A DNA stretch of 35,535 nucleotides from an archaeon (GTDB taxonomy: Archaea; Thermoproteota; Nitrososphaeria; Nitrososphaerales; Gagatemarchaeaceae), in the NCBI GenBank assembly GCA_021796515.1, contig JAKACC010000007.1:1-35535 (forward strand), written 5' to 3'. Positions 8,067 to 15,752 of the stretch are shown here, in pieces. Below the pieces are notes generated by a model. It had not been told where the DNA came from, did not search any database, and worked only from the letters and a program-made list of their open reading frames with translations. The stretch's first letter is position 1. Each line of letters opens with the position of its first letter. Position numbers and translations under genes: made by a program.

Positions 8067-10718
8067 ATGGCTGGCAAACCTGACTACGATGTGGTCATCG
8101 CGGGGGGCGGGATGGCTGGCCTGATAACAGCCGCTTCCGTCGGCTACCACTCGAAGGGGAACGCCCGGGTCCTGGTGGTCGACAGGAACAAGGAGGGCGA
8201 GCCGGGAAGGAAGACCAACAACGGCTGGACCTGCGGGGATGCGACCAGCAAGAGGTCTTTGGATTACCTCGAGGAGCACATAGGGATAAGGTACGGCTCC
8301 CCCGAGCTGGAACACCCCGTGAGCGGGGTCTATGTCTACTCCCCAGACAGAAAGTCGAAAGTGCTCTTCGAAGGGGAGGGCTATCTGTTCAACAGGAAGT
8401 TGGTCCCGAGGCGCCAGGTCGCAGACGCGAAGAAGTTCGGGACAGAATTCATGTTCGGGGCCACTGCAGAGAGGCTTCTCTCGGAAGAGGGCCGTATCAC
8501 CGGGGTGACGGGACGGAGGTCTGACGGGACGGCGTTCAGCGTCACCGGGAAAATCGTCATCGACGCCACAGGTTCGTCCTCCACGCTCAGGAGGTTCATG
8601 CCCATCCCGTCGCTGATAGAGAAAGAGATCGACCCGGACGACGTGGTCGGCACCGGGAGGTACATACTCGACTTCGAGCCGGCCGTAGAAGACAAGGTGT
8701 TCTTCGACTCTGATTATTGCATAATCCATCTTGATCAATTCATGGCGCCAGCAGGTTACTGCGTGGCGCCAGACACGCCAATAGTCTGCCGAAACAGTCT
8801 CAAGGCGGTGCAGGAAGTGAAGATGGGTGATGAAATACTCACTTCGGTTGGATGGATGCCCGTGTCAGCGACCAGCGTCAGGGACTTCACAGGCGAGTTG
8901 GTTGTAATCACTCCATCCATGCTGAACCAGACAATCAAACTGACCCCAGAGCATCTTGTAAGGGTCTGGAATCCAAAGACAGGCGAGACTTGGAAGCACG
9001 CTGACGAGTTGGCCCGTAACACCGGTGGAAAGCATCAGCCAGGGGACTTCCTCGTAGTAACACTCCCCACTCAGCCTTCCAAGCCACTCGAGGAATTAAG
9101 TGCCTTGGACTACGTCGATGGACTCGTCGAGGGCGACTACGTACACCTGGCGATACGACGCTCCTTCTTCAACGGGAGGGCGTCCGACGGATCCTATGTC
9201 CGGGCGAAAAGACTTGCCAAGCATCCCAAGGGTACCAAACTACCGCTGAAGATAGCGCTCACAGAGGATTTCATGGAACTGTGTGGTCTGTACGTCGCAG
9301 AAGGATGCGTCAAGAAAGATCACGTGGTGATATCGAATACAAATCGTCAGGTCATTGCAGGGGTCCACGACAAAGCCGGGCGCCTCGGCTACAACTGCTT
9401 TGATTGGATCAGTTTGAGGAGGAATCGTGCCAAGCCCACAATCAATGTGGAATTCGGGAACTCGCTTCTTGCCAAGGTGATGAGCGACTGCTTCGGCAAA
9501 GGGGCGAGGAACAAGAAGTTGCCAGCGTGGATTCACGAGATCTCGAGGAGTTCAAAGATGGCTTTCTTGCGAGGCTACTACGAGGGAGACGGATCGCGCG
9601 AACGCCACGAGGGACATTCTGAGGGACGCACCTTCACGACAACCTCTCGCGCTCTCCTCGTTGACATGTGGCTCCTGCTCGCAGGACTTGGAATCGTTGC
9701 CAGCATCAAGAGGAACAAGAAGAAGGATGCGTGGTCCGCGGGTGTCTGGGGCCACCAGGCCGGCTTCCTTGGGGAAGACTTGGCCAAGGCAGGCAGGGAA
9801 CAGTACACGGGATTCGTAGTAGGGAACGGCCGCATCTACCTGAACATTCGGAGGTTAGAGAGAGAGAAGTATTCGGGGCCTGTCTATGACCTCAACTCTG
9901 CGGGGGATTTCTCTCCTCTCTTTAACGTCCACAACTGCTGGGTCTTCCCGAAGGGAAAGAAGAAGGTGAACATAGGGCTGGGGGTGTCCCACTCCGGGCT
10001 GGCGAGGAGGAACAGGAGGTTCGGGCTCAACGACAACCTCCAGAGCCTCATCGACAAGTACCTGGCCGACAACCCGGTCATCAGGAACTTCTCCCAGCCC
10101 TCTGACGACGCCAACGCCGGGAACACGAAGGGAAATTGGCAGGTCCCAGTGAGGCGGCACAACGACTGCATGGTCGCCAACGGCTTTGCAGTGGTGGGGG
10201 ACGCTGCTTGGATGCCCAGGCCCATCGACGCCGGAGGGATAAGCCCCTCTATCTACGGCGGGACCATCCTGGGGAAGGTGGTCGCCGAGGCGCTCGAGGC
10301 CGGGGATGCGACAGAATCGGGCCTCTGGAATTACAACGTCGAGTACATGAACACCCACGGATACCCGATGGCCAGCTTCGAGGTCCTCAGGAGATACCTG
10401 CAGACGGTCACCAACGACCAGATCAACTACGGGATGGAGCACTTCCTTTCAGAGGAAGACGTAGCGGCGATAACCGAGAGGAAGCACCCCGAATTCAACC
10501 AGGCCCGCTTCATGAACCCGGCGATGTGGTTCCGGGTCCTTAGGCAGCTTTCGCTCGCCAGGGGGCTCAGGTACACCGTCAAGAAGAGCGCCGCCCTGGT
10601 GGAGATCAACCTAGCCTACCCAGACTCCCCCAAAGGCTTCGGCGAATGGCAGAAGCGCCTGGGCAAGGAGCTCGCTGAGACCGTTGAGAAGTTCAAGCCC
10701 CTCGACGTGGCCAACTAG
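8067..10718 (+). CDS. Geranylgeranyl reductase family flavoprotein precursor with in-frame intein
   Basis: The 883-residue precursor holds a 491-residue flavoprotein (1-231 and 624-883) split by a 392-residue intein. The flavoprotein has the FAD Rossmann motif GGGMAG (13-18), the DATGSSSTLRR segment, the family motif around the splice site (APAGY then CWVFPKG after joining) and the second FAD motif GDAAWMP...DAGGI. Such enzymes saturate the geranylgeranyl chains of archaeal lipids, and relatives act on menaquinone or other isoprenoids. Substrate cannot be fixed from sequence. The ATG at 8067 is 27 bases from the centre of a TATA box shared with the divergent TrmB gene. The insertion lies in a conserved motif, as inteins commonly do. 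Confidence 0.92.
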   Translation: MAGKPDYDVVIAGGGMAGLITAASVGYHSKGNARVLVVDRNKEGEPGRKTNNGWTCGDATSKRSLDYLEEHIGIRYGSPELEHPVSGVYVYSPDRKSKVLFEGEGYLFNRKLVPRRQVADAKKFGTEFMFGATAERLLSEEGRITGVTGRRSDGTAFSVTGKIVIDATGSSSTLRRFMPIPSLIEKEIDPDDVVGTGRYILDFEPAVEDKVFFDSDYCIIHLDQFMAPAGYCVAPDTPIVCRNSLKAVQEVKMGDEILTSVGWMPVSATSVRDFTGELVVITPSMLNQTIKLTPEHLVRVWNPKTGETWKHADELARNTGGKHQPGDFLVVTLPTQPSKPLEELSALDYVDGLVEGDYVHLAIRRSFFNGRASDGSYVRAKRLAKHPKGTKLPLKIALTEDFMELCGLYVAEGCVKKDHVVISNTNRQVIAGVHDKAGRLGYNCFDWISLRRNRAKPTINVEFGNSLLAKVMSDCFGKGARNKKLPAWIHEISRSSKMAFLRGYYEGDGSRERHEGHSEGRTFTTTSRALLVDMWLLLAGLGIVASIKRNKKKDAWSAGVWGHQAGFLGEDLAKAGREQYTGFVVGNGRIYLNIRRLEREKYSGPVYDLNSAGDFSPLFNVHNCWVFPKGKKKVNIGLGVSHSGLARRNRRFGLNDNLQSLIDKYLADNPVIRNFSQPSDDANAGNTKGNWQVPVRRHNDCMVANGFAVVGDAAWMPRPIDAGGISPSIYGGTILGKVVAEALEAGDATESGLWNYNVEYMNTHGYPMASFEVLRRYLQTVTNDQINYGMEHFLSEEDVAAITERKHPEFNQARFMNPAMWFRVLRQLSLARGLRYTVKKSAALVEINLAYPDSPKGFGEWQKRLGKELAETVEKFKPLDVAN
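8760..9935 (+). mobile_element. Intein with intact LAGLIDADG endonuclease motifs in geranylgeranyl reductase
   Basis: This 392-residue element starts at C232 (CVAPDTPI) and ends FNVHN (N623), followed by Cys+1 (C624). Block B is TPEH (293-296); block F is YSGPVYDLN. Both LAGLIDADG helices keep their acids: CGLYVAEG (E412) and FLRGYYEGDG (D508), so the homing endonuclease may be active. Base composition differs from the host: hand counts of 60-base lines within it gave 48% (8881), 55% (9001) and 43% (9301) GC, against 68% in the host gene at 8101. It uses codons such as aat, aaa and tta more than its neighbours. Together these suggest recent arrival by horizontal transfer. Confidence 0.93.
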
Positions 10719-10744
10719 AAATACCACCCGGGTTCCGGGTGCCC

Positions 10745-11143
10745 ATGGTAAAGCTCGCCCCCAAGGTCATGGAGTTCCTCGAGGGGAAGCACTTCGGTAA
10801 GCTCGCGACCGTGATGAAGGACGGGTCCCCCCACGTCACCCCCATCTGGTACATGGTGGACGGGGGCAAGGTCGTAATCAACACGACTACGACCCGGGTG
10901 AAATACTTCAACATCGTCCGGGACCCAAGGGTCAGCTTCCTAGTGGATGACGGGTATCCATACGTAATACTCTTCGGGAAGGCTAGGGTGGCGCCTGAGA
11001 GGGACGCCAAAAGAGACATAGAGGCGCTGGCGATCAGGTACACGGGAGCGACCAGGGGACGGAAAGCGGCACGGTCGACCTTCTGGAAGGAGCCCCGGGT
11101 GTCGATAGAGATAGTGCCAGAAAGGGTCTTCGTCAGCCTCTAG
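10745..11143 (+). CDS. Pyridoxamine-5'-phosphate-oxidase-like split-barrel flavin/F420 protein
   Basis: This 132-residue protein has the split beta-barrel fold of the PPOX/FDOR family: a FGKLATVMKDGSPHVTPIWY opening, a VVINTTTTRVKYFNI segment that would touch the cofactor phosphate, and RDPRVSFLVDD. Members bind FMN or F420 and reduce varied small substrates; which applies here is unknown. ATG 10745 is preferred over the GTG six bases earlier because a TATA-like agaaatacc is centred 25 bases upstream, right after the geranylgeranyl reductase stop. It is convergent with a TetR gene, and the two stop codons touch with no base between. A functional link to flavin-dependent lipid reduction next door is possible but unproven. 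Confidence 0.85.
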   Translation: MVKLAPKVMEFLEGKHFGKLATVMKDGSPHVTPIWYMVDGGKVVINTTTTRVKYFNIVRDPRVSFLVDDGYPYVILFGKARVAPERDAKRDIEALAIRYTGATRGRKAARSTFWKEPRVSIEIVPERVFVSL

Positions 11144-11728
11144 CTATCTCATCGCGCGCGAGAAGAAGTCGGTCACGAACCTGCTGTATGTCTCTCTGTC
11201 CGAACTCTTCGCGAAGTGGATGTGCTGGAAGATCACCCTGTTGAGCATCCCGAGGAGGCAGTCGACGGCTAGCTTGGGGTCCGTCTTGCGGAACATCCCC
11301 CTCGTGATCGCGCGTTCCACCAGTCCGGAAGCGATCCCTGAAACCTTCTCCAGGTCGTCTGACACCATCTGGGCGCTGTGCTTGTCCAGGGTGGCCGAAT
11401 CCCTCATGTATAGTCCGATGTCGAATGTGTGCTCCGGGAAGGACCTGAGATAGGTCGAGATGAAGATCTCGAGCCCTCTCCTCGGGTCGGGGGCCTTTGA
11501 CGCGGCGGCGAGCTTCCGGATGAACTCTTCCATCGATATTTGTTTCCGAGCTACGGCTTCGAAGAGCCCCTTCTTGCTGCCGAAGTAGTAGTAGATGACA
11601 GGGGCGGTGGTTCCGGACACCCTGCAGATGTCCCTCACCGAGACGTTGGCGAACCCCTTTTCCGCAAACATCCTCGAGGCCACTCCGAGTATCTTCCCGG
11701 CGGTCGCATGCTGCTCTTCAGCCTGCAC
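11144..11728 (-). CDS. TetR/AcrR-family transcriptional regulator
   Basis: This 194-residue protein has the TetR DNA-binding domain (residues 8-55: ASRMFAEKGFANVSVRDIC, then the recognition part VIYYYFGSKKGLFEAV) and a helical ligand-binding C-terminal domain. The start is a GTG; the TATA box gttatata (minus strand, 11751-11759) is centred 27 bases upstream, giving a leaderless message. Its ligand and targets are unknown. It lies downstream of the thermosome gene on the same strand but has its own promoter, and its stop abuts that of the convergent split-barrel gene. Confidence 0.9.
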   Translation of the reverse strand: MQAEEQHATAGKILGVASRMFAEKGFANVSVRDICRVSGTTAPVIYYYFGSKKGLFEAVARKQISMEEFIRKLAAASKAPDPRRGLEIFISTYLRSFPEHTFDIGLYMRDSATLDKHSAQMVSDDLEKVSGIASGLVERAITRGMFRKTDPKLAVDCLLGMLNRVIFQHIHFAKSSDRETYSRFVTDFFSRAMR

Positions 11729-11750
11729 GTCCAGCGAAAGCCCTGCTTTC

Positions 11751-11759
11751 CGTATATAA
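11751..11759 (-). promoter_or_regulatory. TATA box of the TetR gene
   Basis: On the minus strand this reads gttatatac, centred 27 bases before the GTG at 11728, and is one of the clearest TATA elements in the window. Confidence 0.6.
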
Positions 11760-11821
11760 CGGTTGGAGGCCCGGCGAAAATAGCAGCCCGCGGCCCTTGC
11801 GACGCGAATCAGCGAGGTAGG

Positions 11822-13495
11822 CTAGTCGAATTCTCCGCCTTCGCCGCCCATCCCGCCGGCTCCCCCTCCGGGGGGCCCTGCCGGCGCCTTCGACTTCCCT
11901 GCGGCGATGACGTCGTCGATCCTAAGTATCATCGAGGCCGCCTCGGTGGCCGACCTGATGATCTGGACCTTCACGGCCAGAGGCTCGATGACCTGGCGCT
12001 GGTACATGTCCTTGACCTTCCCATCCGCGGCTTCAATCCCGAACCACTTCCCGTTCTCTGTAGCATGCTTCGCTCTGAACTCCACCTGCGCGTCGATGGG
12101 GTCCATACCTGCGTTGAGGGCTAGGGCGATGGGTATCGACTCGAGGGCCTCGGCGAACTTCTGAGCCGCAAGCTGCTCCCTCCCAGTGAGCTTGTCCGCC
12201 CACTTCAGGACCTGAGCGGCCGCCTCCGCCTCCGCCGCGCCTCCGCCGGCTACCACCGCCGGCCTCTCGATGACGTCCTTGGTCACCATCAGGGCGTCGT
12301 GAAGAGACCTCTCACCCTCGTCCACGATGCGCTGGGTCCCGCCTCTCACCAGTATGGTGACCGCCTTCGGGTTCTTGGCTCCTTCTACGAACACCCACTT
12401 GTCTTCTTCGACCTTCCTCTCCTCTACGTGCCCCGCATAGCCGAGGTCGCTGGGAGAAAGGTCCTCGAAGTTGTTCACCACCCTGCCGCCCGTCGCCTTC
12501 GCTAGCTTGGTCATATCCGACTCCTTCGCCCTCCGCACGGCGAGGATCCCGGACTTGGCCAGGTAGTGCTGGGCGATGTCGTCGATGCCCTTCTGGCAGA
12601 TGACCACGTTGGCCCCCACTTCAGCGACCTTGTCCACCATCCCCTTCAGCATCTTCGTCTCCTCGTCCAGGAACTTCTTCATCATGGTGGGGTCGTTGAT
12701 GTTGAGCTTGGCGTCGAACTCCGTCTTCTCTATCTCGAAAGGAGCGCTGATGAGGGCGATCTTGGCCTTGTCCACCGACTTCGGCATGCCAGAGTGGACT
12801 ACTTCTTTGTCCAGCACTATCCCCTGTATGAGCCTGGTGTCTTTCAGCGAGCCGCCGGGCTTCTTCTCCACCTTTACGTTGTCGATGTCTACCCTGAACC
12901 CCTTGTCTGCCTTCTCCGCCACCGCCAGGGTCGCCTCGACCACGAGCTCAGCAAGGTCCTGGGCCTCCTTCGAAACCAGCTTGGTCTGCATGCTGGTCTT
13001 CGCGACCTTCACCAGCCACTCTTTGTCGCCCGCGGAGACCTTCTCCGCCACGTCCTCCAGGGCCTCGATGGCTTTCCTCGAGGCCTTCGAATAGCCGTCT
13101 ACTATTACGGTAGGGTGCACGTCCTTGTCAAGGAGCTCCTCTGCCTTTTCCAGCAGCGCTCCCGCAAGCACCACCGCAGAAGTCGTCCCGTCGCCGACCT
13201 CGTTGTCGGTGGTCTTGGAAACTTCTACCAGCATCTTAGCTGCCGGGTGCTGCACGTCGATCTCTTTCAGCATCGTTGCGCCGTCGTTGGTGATGGTGAC
13301 GTCCCCGAGAGAGTCTACGAGCATCTTGTCCATACCCCTCGGCCCTATGGAGCTCTTCACTATCTCTGAGATCAGCTTCGCGGCCGCTATGTTGTTCCTC
13401 TGGGCCTCCCTGCCCCTGCTCTGGCTCGACCCTTCCTTAAGAATCAGGACGGGCTGCCCAGACTGGGTGACTGCCGGAATCGCGGTTGTTGACAT
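11822..13495 (-). CDS. thsA: Thermosome (group II chaperonin) subunit
   Basis: This 557-residue ATP-driven folding chaperonin forms the two-ring archaeal thermosome. Signature motifs are present: SSIGPRGMDKML near residue 52, TITNDGATML, GDGTTSAVVLAG with the catalytic Asp, and the C-terminal LRIDDVI. The tail is Gly/Met-rich (GGGAGGMGG), as in other archaeal subunits. The ATG at 13495 is preferred over a TTG eight codons upstream, since the protein then begins MSTTAIPAV and the TATA box (13526-13534) leaves a short leader of about nine bases. Which paralogue (alpha or beta) it is cannot be decided here, so the symbol is tentative. Confidence 0.95.
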   Translation of the reverse strand: MSTTAIPAVTQSGQPVLILKEGSSQSRGREAQRNNIAAAKLISEIVKSSIGPRGMDKMLVDSLGDVTITNDGATMLKEIDVQHPAAKMLVEVSKTTDNEVGDGTTSAVVLAGALLEKAEELLDKDVHPTVIVDGYSKASRKAIEALEDVAEKVSAGDKEWLVKVAKTSMQTKLVSKEAQDLAELVVEATLAVAEKADKGFRVDIDNVKVEKKPGGSLKDTRLIQGIVLDKEVVHSGMPKSVDKAKIALISAPFEIEKTEFDAKLNINDPTMMKKFLDEETKMLKGMVDKVAEVGANVVICQKGIDDIAQHYLAKSGILAVRRAKESDMTKLAKATGGRVVNNFEDLSPSDLGYAGHVEERKVEEDKWVFVEGAKNPKAVTILVRGGTQRIVDEGERSLHDALMVTKDVIERPAVVAGGGAAEAEAAAQVLKWADKLTGREQLAAQKFAEALESIPIALALNAGMDPIDAQVEFRAKHATENGKWFGIEAADGKVKDMYQRQVIEPLAVKVQIIRSATEAASMILRIDDVIAAGKSKAPAGPPGGGAGGMGGEGGEFD

Positions 13496-13525
13496 CGTAA
13501 GTCTTCGTTCGGTATACAACTAGTG

Positions 13526-13534
13526 GTTTATATT
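13526..13534 (-). promoter_or_regulatory. TATA box of the thermosome gene, overlapping the upstream stop codon
   Basis: On the minus strand it reads aatataaac, centred about 35 bases before the ATG at 13495. Its TAA is at the same time the stop codon of the upstream carbinolamine dehydratase gene. Confidence 0.55.
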
Positions 13535-13863
13535 CGTTTTGCGGGAGCGGGGGTGCTGCGAGTCTTTTCGGGCTTCCGGGGAGGGGCTACCTCCTGTATG
13601 GCCCTCGCTAGGCCGATGTCCCAGCTGGTCACGCCCCCTTCCGAGTGGGTCTGGATCGCCAGCCTGACCGTAGTGTATCTGATGTGGATGTCAGGATGGT
13701 GCTCCTGCCTCTCTGCTACTGCCGCCACCCTTTCCACGAATGCGATGCCTTCCATGAACGTGTCGAACTCGAACGTCCTGGAAATGAAACTCCCTTCGTG
13801 CCTCCACTCCTCGAGGCCCTTCAGGGCCCTGTCCACCTGGCGCGGCGTCAGGAGCTTCGGCAC
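13528..13863 (-). CDS. Pterin-4a-carbinolamine dehydratase
   Basis: This 111-residue protein matches the PCD/DCoH family: LLTPRQVDRALKGLEEW at the N-terminus, the active-site signature ERQEHHPDIHIRY, and QTHSEGGVTSWD at the proper spacing. The enzyme dehydrates 4a-hydroxytetrahydropterins; in archaea the pterin substrate is unclear. The reading frame stays open far upstream (to about 14433), but that part is antisense to other genes. A GTG at 13863 gives VPKLLTPR as the N-terminus and lies about 28 bases from an A-rich TATA-like element (13888-13897). The C-terminus adds a short Pro/Lys/Arg tail. Its stop codon lies within the thermosome promoter. Confidence 0.85.
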   Translation of the reverse strand: MPKLLTPRQVDRALKGLEEWRHEGSFISRTFEFDTFMEGIAFVERVAAVAERQEHHPDIHIRYTTVRLAIQTHSEGGVTSWDIGLARAIQEVAPPRKPEKTRSTPAPAKRI

Positions 13864-13962
13864 AGGTGCCTGTGAGAGGCCGTCCGTTTTTAGTTTTACC
13901 GAAGCGGCAACTGTAGTTGACAACGGGAGTTTACGAGCCAGCGGCGCCCTCGTTTCCGTCGC

Positions 13963-14283
13963 ATGGGAGAAAAGGAGCTCCTTCGGTCGACCGCGCAGTC
14001 TCTGCAAAGGATCAGCAGTTCGAAGTCTGAGGTGGCGTCGGGGCTCGACTCGTCCGCCATTTCGCGCCAGGTGGAGAAGGTCACGAAGCCGGGGTCCCCG
14101 GGGGCTGCCATGAAGAAGGCAGGGGTCGCACTCATCGCCGCGCCCGAGCCGTTGACCGGCGTCGCGGGAGTTGCCCTGGTCGCGTCGTCGTTCGCCATCA
14201 AAGGGAAAGAGCCGGCGAGCCTGGCGAGCATCGCCCAGGAGACGCGAAAGATCCTCCGGGAAATCCAGTCCTTTAGGATTTAA
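13963..14283 (+). CDS. Small protein of unknown function with hydrophobic middle
   Basis: This 106-residue protein has a polar, Ser-rich N-terminal half with a predicted helix (SSAISRQVEKV), a Gly/Ala/Pro-rich hydrophobic middle (VALIAAPEPLTGVAGVALVASS, two short segments) and a helical C-terminus (ASIAQETRKILREIQSF). I do not recognise the family. A TATA-like agtttacg is centred 31 bases before the ATG, which supports expression. It is divergent from the carbinolamine dehydratase gene, with about 100 bases between the starts. It could be a membrane-associated or small helical structural protein. Confidence 0.65.
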   Translation: MGEKELLRSTAQSLQRISSSKSEVASGLDSSAISRQVEKVTKPGSPGAAMKKAGVALIAAPEPLTGVAGVALVASSFAIKGKEPASLASIAQETRKILREIQSFRI

Positions 14284-14311
14284 GTAGCCGCGGAGGTGTC
14301 CGCGTAACTCG

Positions 14312-14605
14312 ATGGAACTCAAGCCATCGAAGGGACTCAAGGTGAAAGTTAACGCGCAGCGCGAAGCAGTCTTCGGCGACGAATCGGTCAGCGTCCAGGG
14401 TGCCTCGATCAAGGAGGGAGCTAGGGCCGGCACGATGACGGGTCGGACCCTGGTGGGGTTCTGCGAGGTGGAGATGCAGAAGCTCGACGGTCGCGCACAC
14501 TGGTACCCGATAGAAGACCTGACGGGGGAGCATGGCGAGAAGCTGGTCGAAGAAGAGATGCCGATAGAGCTAGAAGAGGACGAGGGCCAAGAAGAGGAGC
14601 AGTAG
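14312..14605 (+). CDS. Small acidic-tailed protein of unknown function
   Basis: This 97-residue protein has a beta-rich-looking core (LKVKVNAQREAVFGDESVSVQGASI, then RAHWYPIEDLTGEHGEKL) and a strongly acidic C-terminal tail of Glu, Asp and Gln. No family is recognised. A TATA-like atttaag (14278-14284), which overlaps the stop of the preceding gene, is centred 31 bases before the ATG. The TTG start of the next gene follows after four bases, so the two are likely co-transcribed. The acidic tail could bind basic proteins or nucleic-acid-binding partners, but this is only a thought. Confidence 0.65.
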   Translation: MELKPSKGLKVKVNAQREAVFGDESVSVQGASIKEGARAGTMTGRTLVGFCEVEMQKLDGRAHWYPIEDLTGEHGEKLVEEEMPIELEEDEGQEEEQ

Positions 14606-14609
14606 CAGC

Positions 14610-14942
14610 TTGAGCGAGGCCGCCAAGGCCGAGCTTGTCTTCGTCGTCGATGTAACCTCGTTCACCAGAGGCGGTTTCATGGGCACTACCAGCTACGGGG
14701 GGAGGAACGCGAGCATGGAGTTCGACGACGGAGGCGAAGGGGTCTTCCTCACAGTAGAGATGGCCAGTCGCATCGGGGTAAGGAAGGGGTCCGAGGTCAC
14801 GGTGGTCCTGGAGGACGGCGCCATCCGTAACTACGAGTTGACCGTTGCGGGGGTAGGGAAGTCCCTCCGCATCTCCGATTCAACGGTCTACTATGGCATA
14901 GGAAGAGAGGGTGCAGCCGTCCTAAGAATCAGGAAAGCATGA
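14610..14942 (+). CDS. Small beta-rich protein of unknown function
   Basis: This 110-residue protein begins at a TTG five bases after the preceding stop. It has no membrane segment. The predicted strands (AELVFVVDVTSF, GVFLTVEMA, EVTVVLEDG, NYELTVAGVG, STVYYGIG, AAVLRIR) suggest a compact all-beta fold. A Gly-rich stretch (RGGFMGTTSYGGRN) lies near the N-terminus. The family is not recognised. It is in the same transcription unit as the acidic-tailed protein and ends ten bases from the convergent nucleotidyltransferase-like gene. Confidence 0.65.
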   Translation: MSEAAKAELVFVVDVTSFTRGGFMGTTSYGGRNASMEFDDGGEGVFLTVEMASRIGVRKGSEVTVVLEDGAIRNYELTVAGVGKSLRISDSTVYYGIGREGAAVLRIRKA

Positions 14943-14952
14943 AACCCGCCGC

Positions 14953-15717
14953 CTACTTCAGCATCGCGTCCCCGTCAGAGTCTGGGAGGTCGTACCACCT
15001 CGACCTCTCGCCTATCCTCGCCCGCATCCTCCAGCCGAAGCTCTTGGGGCATCTCTCCATCATACCCGTAAGCTTCCTGATGCGCGATTCCAGGAGCTCC
15101 TTGTCTTCTCCTGCCAGCTCCCCCGCCATCGCGAGCACTGCCTCGAGGGACTTCCAGAAAGTAGTGTACACGCCCCAATCTTTCGAGCAGAGGTCGGCGA
15201 TCTCGTCACCCCTGATCCCCCCTGGCTCCGTGGTTACGTCGAAGTCCTTGAATGCGACCACCAGGTCCTTGTACTCTTTCTCCGTCTTCTCGACGACCTG
15301 GAGCTTGGTCATCAGCAGCTGAGTGATGGGGAGCGTATGTGTCCCGGCGAGGATGCTCTCCTCGAAGTTGAACTTGTGGCACATGATGAACTCGTCCAGG
15401 AAGAGGTCGACCCTCCGTCGGTTCCCCATATCGTAGTAGATCAGCCTCTGCCCCATGTTGAGCTTGTTGAACAACTCCCTCGGCTTGTAACCGAGCGTTT
15501 CCATGGTTTTCACAATCTCTTTCGAGTCCTCTCTCTTACCTATCAGGTCGATGTCCTTGTTCTCCCGGAAGTATCTGGGGTCGCTGGCGCTGGGACAGAG
15601 CTTCTTGGAGGCGAGCCCCCCGAAAAGCCTGAGCCTCACCCCCTTCCTCTCGGCCATGTCAATTATCTGAGTGGCGGCCTCTAATGCGTTGGCGGGAGTC
15701 AACATTAGGCTCTCCAT
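14953..15717 (-). CDS. Nucleotidyltransferase-fold protein (AbiEii/MNT-like)
   Basis: This 254-residue protein shows the nucleotidyltransferase pattern: FGGLA (G33-G34), then KDIDL with D55 and D57, and a later RRVDLFLDEF with D104, the usual third acid. A helix typical of AbiEii-like proteins follows (LPITQLLMTKLQVVEKTEKEYKDL). Such proteins transfer nucleotides to proteins or RNA, and several are toxins of toxin-antitoxin or phage-defence pairs. No obvious antitoxin partner is adjacent. ATG 15717 is about 30 bases from a TATA-like cttaaatc (minus strand, around 15747). Substrate and role are unknown. Confidence 0.72.
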   Translation of the reverse strand: MESLMLTPANALEAATQIIDMAERKGVRLRLFGGLASKKLCPSASDPRYFRENKDIDLIGKREDSKEIVKTMETLGYKPRELFNKLNMGQRLIYYDMGNRRRVDLFLDEFIMCHKFNFEESILAGTHTLPITQLLMTKLQVVEKTEKEYKDLVVAFKDFDVTTEPGGIRGDEIADLCSKDWGVYTTFWKSLEAVLAMAGELAGEDKELLESRIRKLTGMMERCPKSFGWRMRARIGERSRWYDLPDSDGDAMLK

Positions 15718-15752
15718 ACGAGCGTTGAAACGCCTTCCTGGCGATTTAAGAT

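Noticed and set aside
13864-14433. Long minus-strand extension of the carbinolamine dehydratase frame to about 301 residues
   Set aside because: The family domain lies only in the last 111 residues; the upstream part is Arg/Leu-rich with no fold signal and is antisense to two plausible small genes. A GTG with a TATA-like element fits the domain start.
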